From: Komagataeibacter europaeus LMG 18890
GTDB taxonomy: Bacteria; Pseudomonadota; Alphaproteobacteria; Acetobacterales; Acetobacteraceae
Length of the DNA stretch: 39,200 nucleotides
Assembly: GCF_000285295.1 (NCBI RefSeq)
Contig: NZ_CADP01000024.1
Coordinates: forward strand, 1-39,200
Direction: 5' to 3'
Positions within the stretch are counted from its first letter, which is position 1. The number at the start of each line of letters is the position of its first letter. This document shows, in pieces, positions 8,571-17,854 of the stretch. The notes beneath the pieces are model-generated. The model did no database searches and had not been told where the DNA came from. It saw nothing but the letters and a program-made list of their open reading frames with translations. The translations under genes and the position numbers were made by a program.

Positions 8571-9626
8571 TCAGCGTGAACGCGGTCCGTCCCTGCCGAT
8601 GCGCGGGATCACGCCGTTCTGCTGCTGGCGTTCGATCGCGCTGATCAGCACCGCGAGCGGATCGACATCCTGCGCGTATCCGGCCAGCCGGATCTTGGTC
8701 ATGTCGGAGATGACATCAGCCTCCGTGCCGAACACGAAATCACCAAACCCCCAGCCAACGGCTTTGGCGAAATCGGGCTGCACCAGATCCCTTGCAATCG
8801 CATCCCAGACCGGGGCGAGCGCGGGCATATGCCCGGCCAGCGAGAACGGGATCGGCTCGCCTGTGGTCAGGCCGAAATGCCGCGCCACACCTTCCCATAT
8901 CCGGCGCCAGCGGAAGGGCGCGTGCACGTAATTGAAAGCCTGACCGGCTGCCGTGCCGGACGTTGCCGCCCACAGGCTGGCACGGGCCAAAGCGTGGGCA
9001 TCCGTGACCTGCGCCAGGCACCTGTCATACGTTTTACAGGAGCCGGGAAAACGGAACGCGGCCCCGTCAGCCGCACAGATGGCGGCATAGGCACCGATGA
9101 CGGTTGCGATATTCATCGCATTGCCTCCGGCATCGCCCACGACCACGTCGGGACGGAGAATGGTCCATTCGGGGCCACCGGCTTCATGGCGTTCCTGCAA
9201 TTCACGCTGCTGCGTAAAATAGAAATTCGGGCCGATCGGGCGCGGGTTTTCATCTTCATAAAACGGCGTGGAAACCGGGCCAAGATGCACGCCATACACC
9301 TTGGCACCCTGATACAGGACAACCCGTTGCAACGGTGCGCCAGCGTGCTGCAATCCATTAAGCAGGTTGCGCAGCATGGCCGCATTGCGCGTATCCTCCC
9401 CGGCCAGCCCGCCACCGGGGCCATAGGCGGCATAGAACAGGTGCGTGCAGTCCGCCGCTGCTTCCAGCGCCCCGTGCGTCTGCGCGGCATCGGTCAGGTC
9501 CGCGCGGATATCGCCATGGCTGCGCGACAGGCCACGGGCTTCCCAGCCGGGTGCGCGGGCCAGTTCCTCCAGCAGGGCCTTGCCAATAATGCCGTTCGCG
9601 CCCGCGACAAGTGCTTTGTAAACCAA
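8571..9626 (-). CDS. PRISE-type short-chain reductase (enone/progesterone 5-beta-reductase-like)
   Basis: This 351-residue atypical SDR has an N-terminal dinucleotide motif GANGIIG (residues 9-15). The typical PRISE Lys and Tyr lie in QGAKVYG and NFYFTQQRE, followed by WTILRPDVVVG, RFPGSCKTYDR and QAFNYVHAPFRWRRIWE. Related enzymes reduce C=C bonds of enones with NADPH; bacterial homologues are often named NAD-dependent epimerase. The TTG at 9626 is chosen because AGGGAG precedes it and the family similarity begins there; the longer frame to 9791 overlaps the upstream SDR gene. It is the last gene of a three-gene redox operon. Confidence 0.8.
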   Translation of the reverse strand: MVYKALVAGANGIIGKALLEELARAPGWEARGLSRSHGDIRADLTDAAQTHGALEAAADCTHLFYAAYGPGGGLAGEDTRNAAMLRNLLNGLQHAGAPLQRVVLYQGAKVYGVHLGPVSTPFYEDENPRPIGPNFYFTQQRELQERHEAGGPEWTILRPDVVVGDAGGNAMNIATVIGAYAAICAADGAAFRFPGSCKTYDRCLAQVTDAHALARASLWAATSGTAAGQAFNYVHAPFRWRRIWEGVARHFGLTTGEPIPFSLAGHMPALAPVWDAIARDLVQPDFAKAVGWGFGDFVFGTEADVISDMTKIRLAGYAQDVDPLAVLISAIERQQQNGVIPRIGRDGPRSR

Positions 9627-9672
9627 TTCCGTTCTCCCTGCTGCAACATGCCGACGCAGCCCATCATTGCCT

Positions 9673-10416
9673 TTAGAATGTCTGTGCTGTCGGCCGGATA
9701 ATAATCTCGTTAACATCGACATCCGGCGTCTGGGAGATCGCATACACGATGGCCCCAGCAACCGCGTCGGCGCTGATCTCCGCCGTGGCATACATGGCCT
9801 CTACCGCGTCTTTCGCGGAGCCTGCGCTGATATGGGTGGGCAGTTCGGTCGCGACCGCACCCGGGGAGATGACCGTGCTGCGGATGTTCGGCCCGGCTTC
9901 CTGGCGGAACCCCTCGGAAATCGCGCGCACGGCGAACTTGGTGCCGCAATAGACGGCAAAACCCGGCCCAACCTTGTGCCCGGCCACCGATGAGACAGTA
10001 ATGACATGACCCGCGCCATGCGCCTGCATGACCGGCAGTGCCGCGGCAATGCCGTACAGCACGCCCTTGATGTTGACGTCGATCATCTGGTTCCACTGAT
10101 CGACCTTCAGGTCACTCAGGGGGGCGACCAGCATGACACCCGCATTGTTGACGAGAACATCCAGACGGCCGAATTCCCTGACAGCCCCGTCAACAAACGC
10201 CTGAACCTGCCCCTGTTGCTGAACGTCCAGCTCAAGCGCAATGGCCCTGCCGCCCGCGCGCTCGATATCCGCCACGATGGCGGAAAGCCGGTCCATCCGG
10301 CGTGCCCCAAGCACGACGAAAGCGCCGGAATGCGCCAGCCGCCGGGCCGTGGCCTCGCCAATCCCGCTGCTGGCCCCGGTAATGGCCACGACCTTGCCCT
10401 GAAGGGAATTGCTCAT
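9673..10416 (-). CDS. SDR-family oxidoreductase (YdfG-like)
   Basis: This is a 247-residue classical short-chain dehydrogenase: TGASSGIG at 13-20, NNAG at 90-93, Ser142, then Tyr156-x3-Lys160 (YCGTK). SPGAVATEL marks the part after the active site. ARR after the second strand suggests a preference for NADP(H). Enzymes of this type reduce aldehydes, 3-hydroxy acids or quinone-like carbonyls; the substrate cannot be read from the sequence. It lies between an upstream 277-residue SDR (61-bp gap) and the PRISE reductase downstream (46-bp gap), in one direction. Confidence 0.9.
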   Translation of the reverse strand: MSNSLQGKVVAITGASSGIGEATARRLAHSGAFVVLGARRMDRLSAIVADIERAGGRAIALELDVQQQGQVQAFVDGAVREFGRLDVLVNNAGVMLVAPLSDLKVDQWNQMIDVNIKGVLYGIAAALPVMQAHGAGHVITVSSVAGHKVGPGFAVYCGTKFAVRAISEGFRQEAGPNIRSTVISPGAVATELPTHISAGSAKDAVEAMYATAEISADAVAGAIVYAISQTPDVDVNEIIIRPTAQTF

Positions 10417-10476
10417 GAAACCTATCCTTTATGGTATTTGATTAAAGGGTTGAAATGTGGCGGTCGCGCCCGCCCT

Positions 10477-11310
10477 TCACGGGCTGGCGTCCGTCGAGAG
10501 GGCGATGTCTTTCTGCGCCTCGAGTTGCGCAATCCGTCCTGTCAACGCCTCATGCAACAGCCGGTAGGCATCACTGTCAAGGGCCAGGCGCCGGGGCGCG
10601 GGGGAGACATCCACACTGGCGATCATCTCACGGACCATTTTTTCCGGATCGCCGATGGGCGTGTAGGAATCCTGGGCCAGAACCGCGCGGCGTGCGCTGA
10701 ACGGGGCCACCTGATAGGCCGCAAGTGGCGCGGCCATGACCATGCTGCTCCGGCCGAACTGCGTTCTGGCTGCCCCCGGTTCGATCAGCGTCACCTCGAT
10801 CCCGAACGGGGCGACTTCCTGCACAAGGCTTTCGAAGAATCCCTCGATTGCCCATTTGCTGGCGTGATAAAGACCGAGCCCCGGAAACGCGACCTGTCCG
10901 CCCATCGATGAAAGCTGGAGGATGCGCCCCCCACCCTGTGCGCGCAGATGCGGCAATACCGCCCGGACAAGCTCGATTGATCCGATGACGTTTGTATCAA
11001 GTTGCTGCCGGATCTGGGCGCTCGAGACCTCCTCCACCGCACCGAACAACCCGTAGCCGGCATTGCTGACGATCACGTCAATCCGGCCAAGCCGTGCGAA
11101 GGCCTGGTCCACGACCTGACGGACCTGCTGCGTATCGGTAACATCTAGCGCAGCCAGATGCAGACGCTCCGGATACCGGGACCGAAGACCGTGGAGCCTG
11201 TCAGGCTGGCGCAATGTCGCGACAACGGTGTCTCCGCGCTCCAGAAGACGTTCGATCATGATGCGGCCGAACCCCGAGGACGTTCCGGTAATAAGCCAGT
11301 TTCTGGACAT
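10477..11310 (-). CDS. SDR-family oxidoreductase, first gene of redox operon
   Basis: This 277-residue classical SDR has TGTSSGFG, SNAGYG, SSMGG and YHASK. The ATG at 11310 follows AAGGGA; a TTG one codon earlier is less likely. The long C-terminal extension (about 50 residues beyond the catalytic core) matches the oxidoreductase group often annotated as retinol-dehydrogenase-like. It is a close relative of the 278-residue SDR at 17855: both have the same GLGLYH segment and end in STDA. It is transcribed away from a LysR gene 117 bp upstream, which probably controls it. Confidence 0.9.
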   Translation of the reverse strand: MSRNWLITGTSSGFGRIMIERLLERGDTVVATLRQPDRLHGLRSRYPERLHLAALDVTDTQQVRQVVDQAFARLGRIDVIVSNAGYGLFGAVEEVSSAQIRQQLDTNVIGSIELVRAVLPHLRAQGGGRILQLSSMGGQVAFPGLGLYHASKWAIEGFFESLVQEVAPFGIEVTLIEPGAARTQFGRSSMVMAAPLAAYQVAPFSARRAVLAQDSYTPIGDPEKMVREMIASVDVSPAPRRLALDSDAYRLLHEALTGRIAQLEAQKDIALSTDASP

Positions 11311-11427
11311 CAAAATCCCTTCCCGATCTGCACAGCCCGGTGCGTTAAGCCCACTGGCAGGAAATCTGTCGCATCCAGATAGCTGGGTCTATGCATGGAA
11401 ATGCGCATGAACTATTAAAAAAACACC
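11311..11427. promoter_or_regulatory. Divergent LysR/SDR promoter region
   Basis: This is 117 bp between the SDR operon (minus) and the LysR gene (plus). It holds two adjacent palindromes, ATGCAT and ATGCGCAT, near 11392-11410. A divergent arrangement like this is the usual site for a LysR regulator to act on both genes. Confidence 0.4.
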
Positions 11428-12342
11428 ATGAATAAAACGCCCAGCCTGCCGGAACTGACGGCCTTCCTTGCTGTTGCAAGGCATCAGAGCTTCCGCATCG
11501 CGGCGGATGAACTCGCCCTTTCGCCATCAACGCTCAGCCATATGATCCGTGCCCTTGAAGAACGCTTGGGGCTACGCCTGTTTAACAGGACAACGCGCAG
11601 TGTCGCCCCGACCGAGGCTGGCACGCAGCTTGTTGTGCAACTGGCCCCCATTCTTTCCGGTCTCGAGCAGACCCTCGCCACTGTCGGCATGCTGAAGGCA
11701 CGACCTTCAGGCACATTGCGGATCAATGCCTCCAGACAGGCCGCCCGCGCCCTGCTGGGGGACATCGTGCCCTTCTTCGTCGACCGCTACCCCGATGTTC
11801 ATATTGACCTCGTGACCAATGGCCGGTTCATCGACATTGTGGCTGAAGGTTTTGACGCTGGCATCCGTCTGGTGGAAGCCGTGCCCCAGGATATGATCGC
11901 CGTGCGGTTTGGCGCTGATGGGCGCTTTGTCGCCGTTGCCTCGCCTGCTTATCTTGCCACGCACGGTATCCCGCGAACCCCCGATGACCTGCTCCACCAC
12001 GCCTGTATCCGCTTTCGCCTGCCCGGCGGGCGGCTCTATCGCTGGGAGTTCGCGCGTTACGGCCAGGATCATGTCATGGATGTCTCCGGCGCCCTGACGC
12101 TGGACGATATGGACCTGATGGTCGATGCGGCCAGCGCGGGGCAGGGTATTGCCTTTGTCTCCGAAGAGACGGCCCGGGAAGCCCTTGAAAAGGGACGGCT
12201 TGCGATCATTCTGGATGACTGGTCGCCTGCCTTCCCCGGTTATGCCCTCTATTATCCCGGCCACCGGCTGGTTCCGCCCGCGTTACGGGCCTTTATCAAC
12301 GTTGTGAAGGAATTGCAGGCACGCCAGATCGAAACGCCATGA
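11428..12342 (+). CDS. LysR-family transcriptional regulator
   Basis: This is a 304-residue regulator. The N-terminal helix-turn-helix reads ELTAFLAVARHQSFRIAADE, then LSPSTLSHMIRALEERLGLR and LFNRTTRSVAPTEAG. The C-terminal part is a substrate-binding-like effector domain (VDLVTNG-type strand, then FDAGIRLVEAVPQDM). It most resembles the CrgA/AaeR-like subgroup. Its divergent position suggests control of the three-gene SDR/PRISE operon. The effector is unknown. Confidence 0.9.
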   Translation: MNKTPSLPELTAFLAVARHQSFRIAADELALSPSTLSHMIRALEERLGLRLFNRTTRSVAPTEAGTQLVVQLAPILSGLEQTLATVGMLKARPSGTLRINASRQAARALLGDIVPFFVDRYPDVHIDLVTNGRFIDIVAEGFDAGIRLVEAVPQDMIAVRFGADGRFVAVASPAYLATHGIPRTPDDLLHHACIRFRLPGGRLYRWEFARYGQDHVMDVSGALTLDDMDLMVDAASAGQGIAFVSEETAREALEKGRLAIILDDWSPAFPGYALYYPGHRLVPPALRAFINVVKELQARQIETP

Positions 12343-12396
12343 CTGGTTTGTGGCCGTATCCTGCGTCCACCATCGCCATCTCATGCGTGCGCCGTA

Positions 12397-13344
12397 TTAT
12401 GCTCCGCGTTCCGCCCAGAACTGTAAAAGGTCGCTCACAACCCGGCGCGGCGCCTCCTCGGGCATGTAGTGACCGCAATTTTCAAACACGCCGCCCCGCA
12501 CGTCCGTCGCAACGGACTTCATGGTTTCATACAGGACGCTCCCCGCCCCGTTATCCGCACCGAGTGCCAGCACCGGAATGGACAGCGGATGCGCGGCGCG
12601 GCGGCGATTTGCATTCAGGCCATCAGGGCTGAAGACATGCCGGTAATAGGAAAGCGCCGCCCGTGTTGCTCCCGGCGCCGCGTTGACCCGGACATATTCC
12701 TCAAGATCCGTTGGCGTGATGGTCCATGGGCGGGTTGCCTTGACCCTGAACAGCCATGTCAGGAATTCGCGCTCACGCCCCTGCAGCAGGATTTCCGGCA
12801 GGTCATCAAGGCGGTTGAAGGCGAAATGCCACGTTTTCAGGTTGACCGCATCCGGCAGGACATCAACGGCCGGAACCTGCGTGATGCCGGGCAGGGCCGC
12901 ATCAAGAACCGCAAGCCGTCCGACATCCTGTGGCCAGTCCGCCGCATAGGCGTAGCTGATCCAGCTTCCGACATCATGCCCCACCACATCAAGGGGACCT
13001 TCCGCCGCAAGGCCCAGCGCCTGTACCAGGCCGTGAATATCGGCAGCAACCGTCTGGAGATCATACCCGCTGGCGGGACGGCCTGAATCGCCCATGCCTC
13101 GCGGGTCAAGCGCAATGACCCGCCGCCCGGCCTGACGGAGCAGGTCCATGACATGCCGCCATGCGTACCAACTCTGCGGCCATCCCGGCACCAGCAGGAC
13201 GGGTGGACCGTCGCCGCCCGCCACATAATGGAGATCGGTCCCGCCTGTCCGGACCGTTTCATGCCCGAACACGCTCCAGAACGCCCCCGGATCAAACGCC
13301 GGACAGGTATCGTCCGCCGTTGTTGCGATGATCTGACCTGTCAT
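12397..13344 (-). CDS. Alpha/beta hydrolase (epoxide hydrolase/dehalogenase type)
   Basis: This is a 315-residue alpha/beta hydrolase. LLVPGWPQSWYAWR forms the oxyanion region. The nucleophile motif is VGHDVGSW with Asp124, not Ser, which points to epoxide hydrolases or haloacetate dehalogenases rather than esterases. The likely His is in ENCGHYMPEEAP near the C-terminus. Its ATG overlaps the stop of the upstream flavin oxidoreductase gene by four bases (ATGA), so the two are translationally coupled. The substrate is unknown; the pairing suggests stepwise breakdown of a reactive small molecule. Confidence 0.85.
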   Translation of the reverse strand: MTGQIIATTADDTCPAFDPGAFWSVFGHETVRTGGTDLHYVAGGDGPPVLLVPGWPQSWYAWRHVMDLLRQAGRRVIALDPRGMGDSGRPASGYDLQTVAADIHGLVQALGLAAEGPLDVVGHDVGSWISYAYAADWPQDVGRLAVLDAALPGITQVPAVDVLPDAVNLKTWHFAFNRLDDLPEILLQGREREFLTWLFRVKATRPWTITPTDLEEYVRVNAAPGATRAALSYYRHVFSPDGLNANRRRAAHPLSIPVLALGADNGAGSVLYETMKSVATDVRGGVFENCGHYMPEEAPRRVVSDLLQFWAERGA

Positions 13345-14444
13345 GCCTGCATTTCCTTCACCGGGACATCGTGGAAAGGGTAATCGGTATAGCCATGCGC
13401 ATCACCGCCATAAAATGTCATGCGATCATAGGCATTGAGTGGCCAGCCATGCCGCAGACGCGCCACCAGGTCCGGATTGGCGATAAATGAGCGCCCGAAG
13501 GCAATCAGGCCCGCATTCCCCGACGCCAGCAACCGGTCCGCACTGTCATGCGCAAACCCGCCAGCGGCAATGATCGTGCGCGAAAACAGGGGACGGAGTG
13601 CGGCGGCATCCACGGGGTTGTCCTCGGCATCCAGACCGAGGCGGGGCTGGACGATATGCAGGTAGCCCGCCCCCATCTCCTCCAGCATGCTTGCCACATA
13701 GCCAAAGGTCGCGTGACGGTTGCTGTCGGACATCGACCCGTACGAACCGCTGGGAGACAGCCTGACGCCCACGCGCGCAGGCCCCCAGACCTCCATGGCC
13801 GCCTGCGTCACCTCACGCAGGAAACGGGCGCGATTCACGATCAGGCCGCCATAATCATCCGTCCGCCGGTTTGCACCATCCTGCAGGAACTGGTCGGGCA
13901 GGTAGCCGTTCGCGCCGTGGATTTCCACACCGTCGAACCCGGCCTTCAGGGCACGTTCCGCCGCCGCGCGATAGGCTGCCACCAGCAGCGGAATCTCGTC
14001 GCGCTCAAGGGCGCGGGGCATATCGAAGGGCACGGTACCCTGCAGGGTCCATGCCATGCCATCCGCCCGGATGGCCGAGGGCGCAAGCGGTGCGCCACCG
14101 CCGGGCTGGAGAATACGGGCCGACTGACGCCCCACATGCCACAACTGCTGGATCATGCGGCCGCCTTTGGCATGCACGCCATCGGTAATGCGCTTCCAGC
14201 CCGCGATCTGCGCATCGTCATAAATACCAGCAGCCCGCTCGAAGCCGTAACCGGACAGGGCAACGGGCGAGGCCTCGGAGATCAGAAGCCCGCCGGGGGT
14301 CGCGCGCTGGGTATAGTATGTCAGCATCAGGTCGTTGGGCAGGTTGCCTGGGCTTGAGCGCATGCGGGTCAGCGGGGCCATGACAACGCGGTGCTTCAGC
14401 AGCATGGAGCCGACGAATTTCGGGGTGAAAAGCAGATCGGTCAT
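13341..14444 (-). CDS. Old Yellow Enzyme family FMN ene-reductase (NemA/XenB-like)
   Basis: This is a 367-residue FMN-dependent TIM-barrel enzyme. Visible features are VMAPLTRMRSS (residues 21-31), QLWHVGR (100-106), EIHGANGYLPDQFLQDGANR with the substrate-binding pair His176 and Asn179, RVGVRLSPSG, and FGRSFIANPDL near the C-terminus. These enzymes use NAD(P)H to reduce activated C=C bonds or nitro groups (N-ethylmaleimide, enones, nitrate esters). The gene is transcribed away from a LysR regulator, and a hydrolase follows in the same transcript. Confidence 0.93.
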   Translation of the reverse strand: MTDLLFTPKFVGSMLLKHRVVMAPLTRMRSSPGNLPNDLMLTYYTQRATPGGLLISEASPVALSGYGFERAAGIYDDAQIAGWKRITDGVHAKGGRMIQQLWHVGRQSARILQPGGGAPLAPSAIRADGMAWTLQGTVPFDMPRALERDEIPLLVAAYRAAAERALKAGFDGVEIHGANGYLPDQFLQDGANRRTDDYGGLIVNRARFLREVTQAAMEVWGPARVGVRLSPSGSYGSMSDSNRHATFGYVASMLEEMGAGYLHIVQPRLGLDAEDNPVDAAALRPLFSRTIIAAGGFAHDSADRLLASGNAGLIAFGRSFIANPDLVARLRHGWPLNAYDRMTFYGGDAHGYTDYPFHDVPVKEMQA

Positions 14445-14568
14445 GAAACGGTCTTTCGTTTTACGGACTGTATGGGCAGTTCCCTGCCCTGAAATGAACG
14501 ATAGACATGCCGGTCCTGCGCTGGCAGACCCAGTATTGACCTAATGTTCATTCCATAAGGGAATAACC
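14445..14568. promoter_or_regulatory. Divergent OYE/LysR promoter region
   Basis: This 124-bp gap holds an inverted pair, AATGAAC (14493-14499) and GTTCATT (14546-14552). The right half lies 16 bp before the LysR start. It could bind the LysR dimer pair; the spacing is wide for one site. Confidence 0.35.
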
Positions 14569-15477
14569 ATGGACCGCCTTCAGGCCATGACCGTGTTCGT
14601 GCGCGTTGTCGAAACCGGCTCCTTTACCGCCGCCGGCCGCCAGATGGGGATGGGCCAGCCGGCGGTGTCCAAGATCGTGGCAGGGCTTGAGCAGCAGTTG
14701 GGCACCCAGCTTCTCCTGCGCTCGACCCACGGCCTGACACCGACCGATACCGGCCAGCGCTATTTCGAACGGGTTGCCCGCGTCATCGCGGATGCGAATG
14801 AAGCCGATGCGCTGGCGCGGAACAGTCTTGCCGATCTGAGCGGCCGGTTGCGCGTGGCGGCCCCCACGACATTTGGCCGCCTGCAGATCATTCCCAGGCT
14901 CGGGCGGTTCCTGTCGGCTCATCCGCGCCTTGAGGTGGATATCGAACTCGATGACCGGCGCGTCGATCTCGTGGCGGAAGGAATCGACGTGGCCCTTCGC
15001 GTGGGGCCACTGAATGAGAGTACCGTGGTCGCGCGGCGTCTGGCGCGCGGGCGGCGGTCCGTCATCGCCACGCCAGGCTACCTCGCCCGGGGGCCGGCCC
15101 TGATATCCCCGAAAGACCTGATGCATCATCAGGCCATTCTGTACACACGTGGCGGCACACTCAGGCAGACCTTTCGCCGGGGGGAGAAAAGCATTGATGT
15201 CACACTCTGCTCACGCCTGCGCCTGAGTGCGGCGGAAGGCGTGCGGGCGGCCGTGCTCGCGGATCTGGGGCTGACGGTTTCCTCGGACTGGATGTTCCTG
15301 ACCGAACTGCGCACGCAGGCAGTCGTGCGATGCCTGCGGGACTGGACGCTCCCGGCGGTCGATCTGTGGGCGCTGCTGCCTGCCGGGCGCCTGACCAGTG
15401 CGCGGGCGCGCGCGTTCATGGATTTCGTGACGGAGATCATCCAGCAGGTGGAGGCGGAACAGGGCGCATTCACATAA
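14569..15477 (+). CDS. LysR-family transcriptional regulator
   Basis: This is a 302-residue regulator. The N-terminal domain starts MDRLQAMTVFVRVVETGSFT, with AVSKIVAGLEQQLGTQLLLR in the recognition helix and RSTHGLTPTDTG in the wing. The effector domain carries the usual VDLVAEGIDVALRVGPL. It belongs to the DsdC/AaeR-like (PA0477-type) group. The divergent ene-reductase/hydrolase operon is the likely target. It runs convergently with the next LysR gene, 18 bp away. Confidence 0.92.
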   Translation: MDRLQAMTVFVRVVETGSFTAAGRQMGMGQPAVSKIVAGLEQQLGTQLLLRSTHGLTPTDTGQRYFERVARVIADANEADALARNSLADLSGRLRVAAPTTFGRLQIIPRLGRFLSAHPRLEVDIELDDRRVDLVAEGIDVALRVGPLNESTVVARRLARGRRSVIATPGYLARGPALISPKDLMHHQAILYTRGGTLRQTFRRGEKSIDVTLCSRLRLSAAEGVRAAVLADLGLTVSSDWMFLTELRTQAVVRCLRDWTLPAVDLWALLPAGRLTSARARAFMDFVTEIIQQVEAEQGAFT

Positions 15478-15495
15478 GGCCGCAAGCCCGTATGG

Positions 15496-16416
15496 CTAAA
15501 TCCCCTGTATGGTCCACGGGGCCGTACCATCGAACGCGCGCACCAGAAAGTCGATCATGGCGCGCACCTTGGCGGGCGGCGTCCGGTCCGGGGCATATAA
15601 CAGGTGAATATCGCCCAGTGCGGCGGGTGGTGCGTCGAGCGTAAGAACCTCCAGCCTGCCTGCCCGGACGGCATCGGCCACGATGAAGTCCGGCTCATAA
15701 ATGATCCCGAGGCCAGCGGTGGCGCAGGCAACCAGGGCATCGCCATTATTCGCGCATAGGGGGCCACGCACGGGAACACGCCTGTCCCGTGACCGCCCGT
15801 AAAGCCATTCTCCCGGCTTTGCGATGCCGGAGAGTGAAAACCCCAGACAGTCATGTTCCGACAGATCAGCCCAGGATCGGGGCCGCCCGCGTCCTGTCAG
15901 GTAATCGGGGGCCGCGCAGACCAGCAGTTCGCACGTGGCCAGCCTGCGGGTGACAAGGCGGCTGTCCCTGAGGCGGCCGATGCGGATGGTCAAGTCCCAC
16001 CCCTCCCCCGTCAGGTCCACAACCCTGTCATTCAGCCCCAGATCGACCGTGACCGCAGGATGCTGCGCGTGAAACGCCGGGATCAGCGGTGCGATATACC
16101 GCACCCCGAAAGACAGCGGGACATTAAAGCGCAGGACGCCGGACGCCTCGATACGCTGTGAGGCAATATGCGCCTCGACCTCCTCCAGTTCGGGAAGGAG
16201 GCGCTGGCACAGTTCCAGATAATGCTGGCCCGCCTCGGTCAGGCTGAGCCTGCGGGTGCTGCGATGGCACAGCCGCACGCCCAGGCGCTTTTCCAGCGCA
16301 TCCAGATGCCTGCTGGCCATGCCTGGTGACAGGCCCAACGCCCGGCCAGCGGCCGAAATGCTGCCCATCTGCATGGCACGGGAAAAAAGCTGCATGCCGG
16401 TAATGCGGTCGAGCAT
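15496..16416 (-). CDS. LysR-family transcriptional regulator
   Basis: This is a 306-residue LysR protein. The helix-turn-helix covers MQLFSRAMQMGSISAAGRAL and PGMASRHLDALEKRLGVRL, followed by CHRSTRRLSLTEAG. The effector domain has VDLTGEGWDLTIRIGRLRDS. It is divergent from the serine hydrolase at 16530, followed by an SDR gene, and probably controls both. Confidence 0.92.
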   Translation of the reverse strand: MLDRITGMQLFSRAMQMGSISAAGRALGLSPGMASRHLDALEKRLGVRLCHRSTRRLSLTEAGQHYLELCQRLLPELEEVEAHIASQRIEASGVLRFNVPLSFGVRYIAPLIPAFHAQHPAVTVDLGLNDRVVDLTGEGWDLTIRIGRLRDSRLVTRRLATCELLVCAAPDYLTGRGRPRSWADLSEHDCLGFSLSGIAKPGEWLYGRSRDRRVPVRGPLCANNGDALVACATAGLGIIYEPDFIVADAVRAGRLEVLTLDAPPAALGDIHLLYAPDRTPPAKVRAMIDFLVRAFDGTAPWTIQGI

Positions 16417-16529
16417 GTGATTGATGACTGTCCGTATAAACTAAATTGATTTTCAGCCTGATTATGTCCCGAAATGACAGGAATTACGATAGCGCCCTGA
16501 CAGTTGCACAAAACAGCAGGGACGAAGGC
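16417..16529. promoter_or_regulatory. Divergent LysR/serine hydrolase promoter region
   Basis: This is about 113 bp between the two divergent genes. It includes AT-rich stretches (CGTATAAACTAAATTGATTT near 16432) suitable for promoters. No clear T-N11-A dyad was found by eye. Confidence 0.3.
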
Positions 16530-17792
16530 ATGCGACAGCGAACACAGGCACGGCATCACGCTGCTACGGGGCGGCGCAGCATTCTTGGTGCGGCTTTGCC
16601 AGCCGCCATGTGGGCATCATCGCTCTCCCACGCTTCGGCTGCGGGGGGATCTGCCGCCAGTGTGCGCGCAGGCGCGCTCGACAGCGTTCTGGACCACGCT
16701 GTCCGCTCGGGCACAATTGTCGGGGCGAGCGTAATGGTCGCGGAACGCGGCAGGACCGTTTATCAGCGCGCGGTCGGTTTGGCCGATCGTGAGGCTGGCG
16801 TCGCGATGCGGACGGACACGCTCTTCCGTCTGGCCTCAATGACCAAGCCGGTCGTCTGCGTTGCCGCCCTTGTCCTGATGGAACAGGGCAGACTGTCACT
16901 GGACGCGCCGGTAACACGCTGGCTGCCCGATTTCCGCCCTGCCCTGCCGGATGGCAGGCGACCCGTCATCACCATCCGGCACCTCATGACGCACACGGCT
17001 GGGCTGGGCTATGGCTTTCTGGAGCCTGAAACCGGCCCCTGCCATCGCGCTGGCGTATCGGACGGGTTGGACCATTCCGCTCTCACGCTGGCAGAAAACA
17101 TCGCCCGGATCGCATCGGTTCCCCTGCTCTTTGCCCCCGGAACGGCATGGCATTATTCGCTCGCCATTGATGTGCTGGGCGGGGTCATCGAACGCGTTAC
17201 CGGCCAGGACCTGCCAGCGGCGGTCAGGATGCTCGTGACCGGCCCGCTTGGCCTGAACACCATGACCTTCTCGGTGCCCCAAGGCACGCCTATCGCCACC
17301 CCGTATGGCGATGGCGGAGCGGCGGGGACCATGCGCATGACAGACCCGTTCAGCCTGAAATTCGGGCCGGGTCATGTGGTGTACTCACCCTCCCGCGCCT
17401 TCGATCCAACGGCGTGGCCGTCCGGGGGTGTCGGCATGCTGGGCACGGCCGCCGATTATCTGCGCTTTGCCGAGACCATCCGGACGGGAGGTGCCGGAAT
17501 ACTGAAGCCTGAAAGCGTCGCCGCCATGACGGGCAATGCCATAGGCGACCTGCCGGTCGGGGCGGCGGGTCCGGGTTTTGGCTGGGGACTGGGCGTTGCG
17601 GTCCTGACAGACCCGGCGAAGGCGGGACTGCCGCTTTCACCCGGTTCATGGAACTGGTCGGGCCTGTATGGCACCGGCTTCTGGGTCGATCCGGTACGCG
17701 AACTGAGTGTCGTGGCCCTGACCAATACGGCGGTTGCGGGAATGACCGGGCCATTTCCACTGGCGCTGCGCCGTGCGGTCTATGCGGCCTGA
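16530..17792 (+). CDS. Exported class C beta-lactamase-like serine hydrolase (EstB-type)
   Basis: From the ATG at 16530 the protein has 420 residues. The signal sequence has twin arginines (TGRRSILG, residues 13-20), a hydrophobic core and an ASA cleavage site near 37, so export by Tat or Sec is likely. The catalytic SMTK (Ser103-x-x-Lys106) and Tyr209 in WHYSLAID fit the penicillin-binding-protein/class C fold. The usual Asn of YxN is replaced by Leu, as often seen in esterases and transesterases of this fold rather than true beta-lactamases. A 448-residue form from 16446 would bury the signal peptide. A 62-bp gap leads to the next SDR gene, suggesting one transcript. Confidence 0.85.
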   Translation: MRQRTQARHHAATGRRSILGAALPAAMWASSLSHASAAGGSAASVRAGALDSVLDHAVRSGTIVGASVMVAERGRTVYQRAVGLADREAGVAMRTDTLFRLASMTKPVVCVAALVLMEQGRLSLDAPVTRWLPDFRPALPDGRRPVITIRHLMTHTAGLGYGFLEPETGPCHRAGVSDGLDHSALTLAENIARIASVPLLFAPGTAWHYSLAIDVLGGVIERVTGQDLPAAVRMLVTGPLGLNTMTFSVPQGTPIATPYGDGGAAGTMRMTDPFSLKFGPGHVVYSPSRAFDPTAWPSGGVGMLGTAADYLRFAETIRTGGAGILKPESVAAMTGNAIGDLPVGAAGPGFGWGLGVAVLTDPAKAGLPLSPGSWNWSGLYGTGFWVDPVRELSVVALTNTAVAGMTGPFPLALRRAVYAA

Positions 17793-17854
17793 GCCTGCGG
17801 CCATCCCTCATCCGACCGGGAACCTTCCTAAAACACAGGGAAACACAACCAGAT

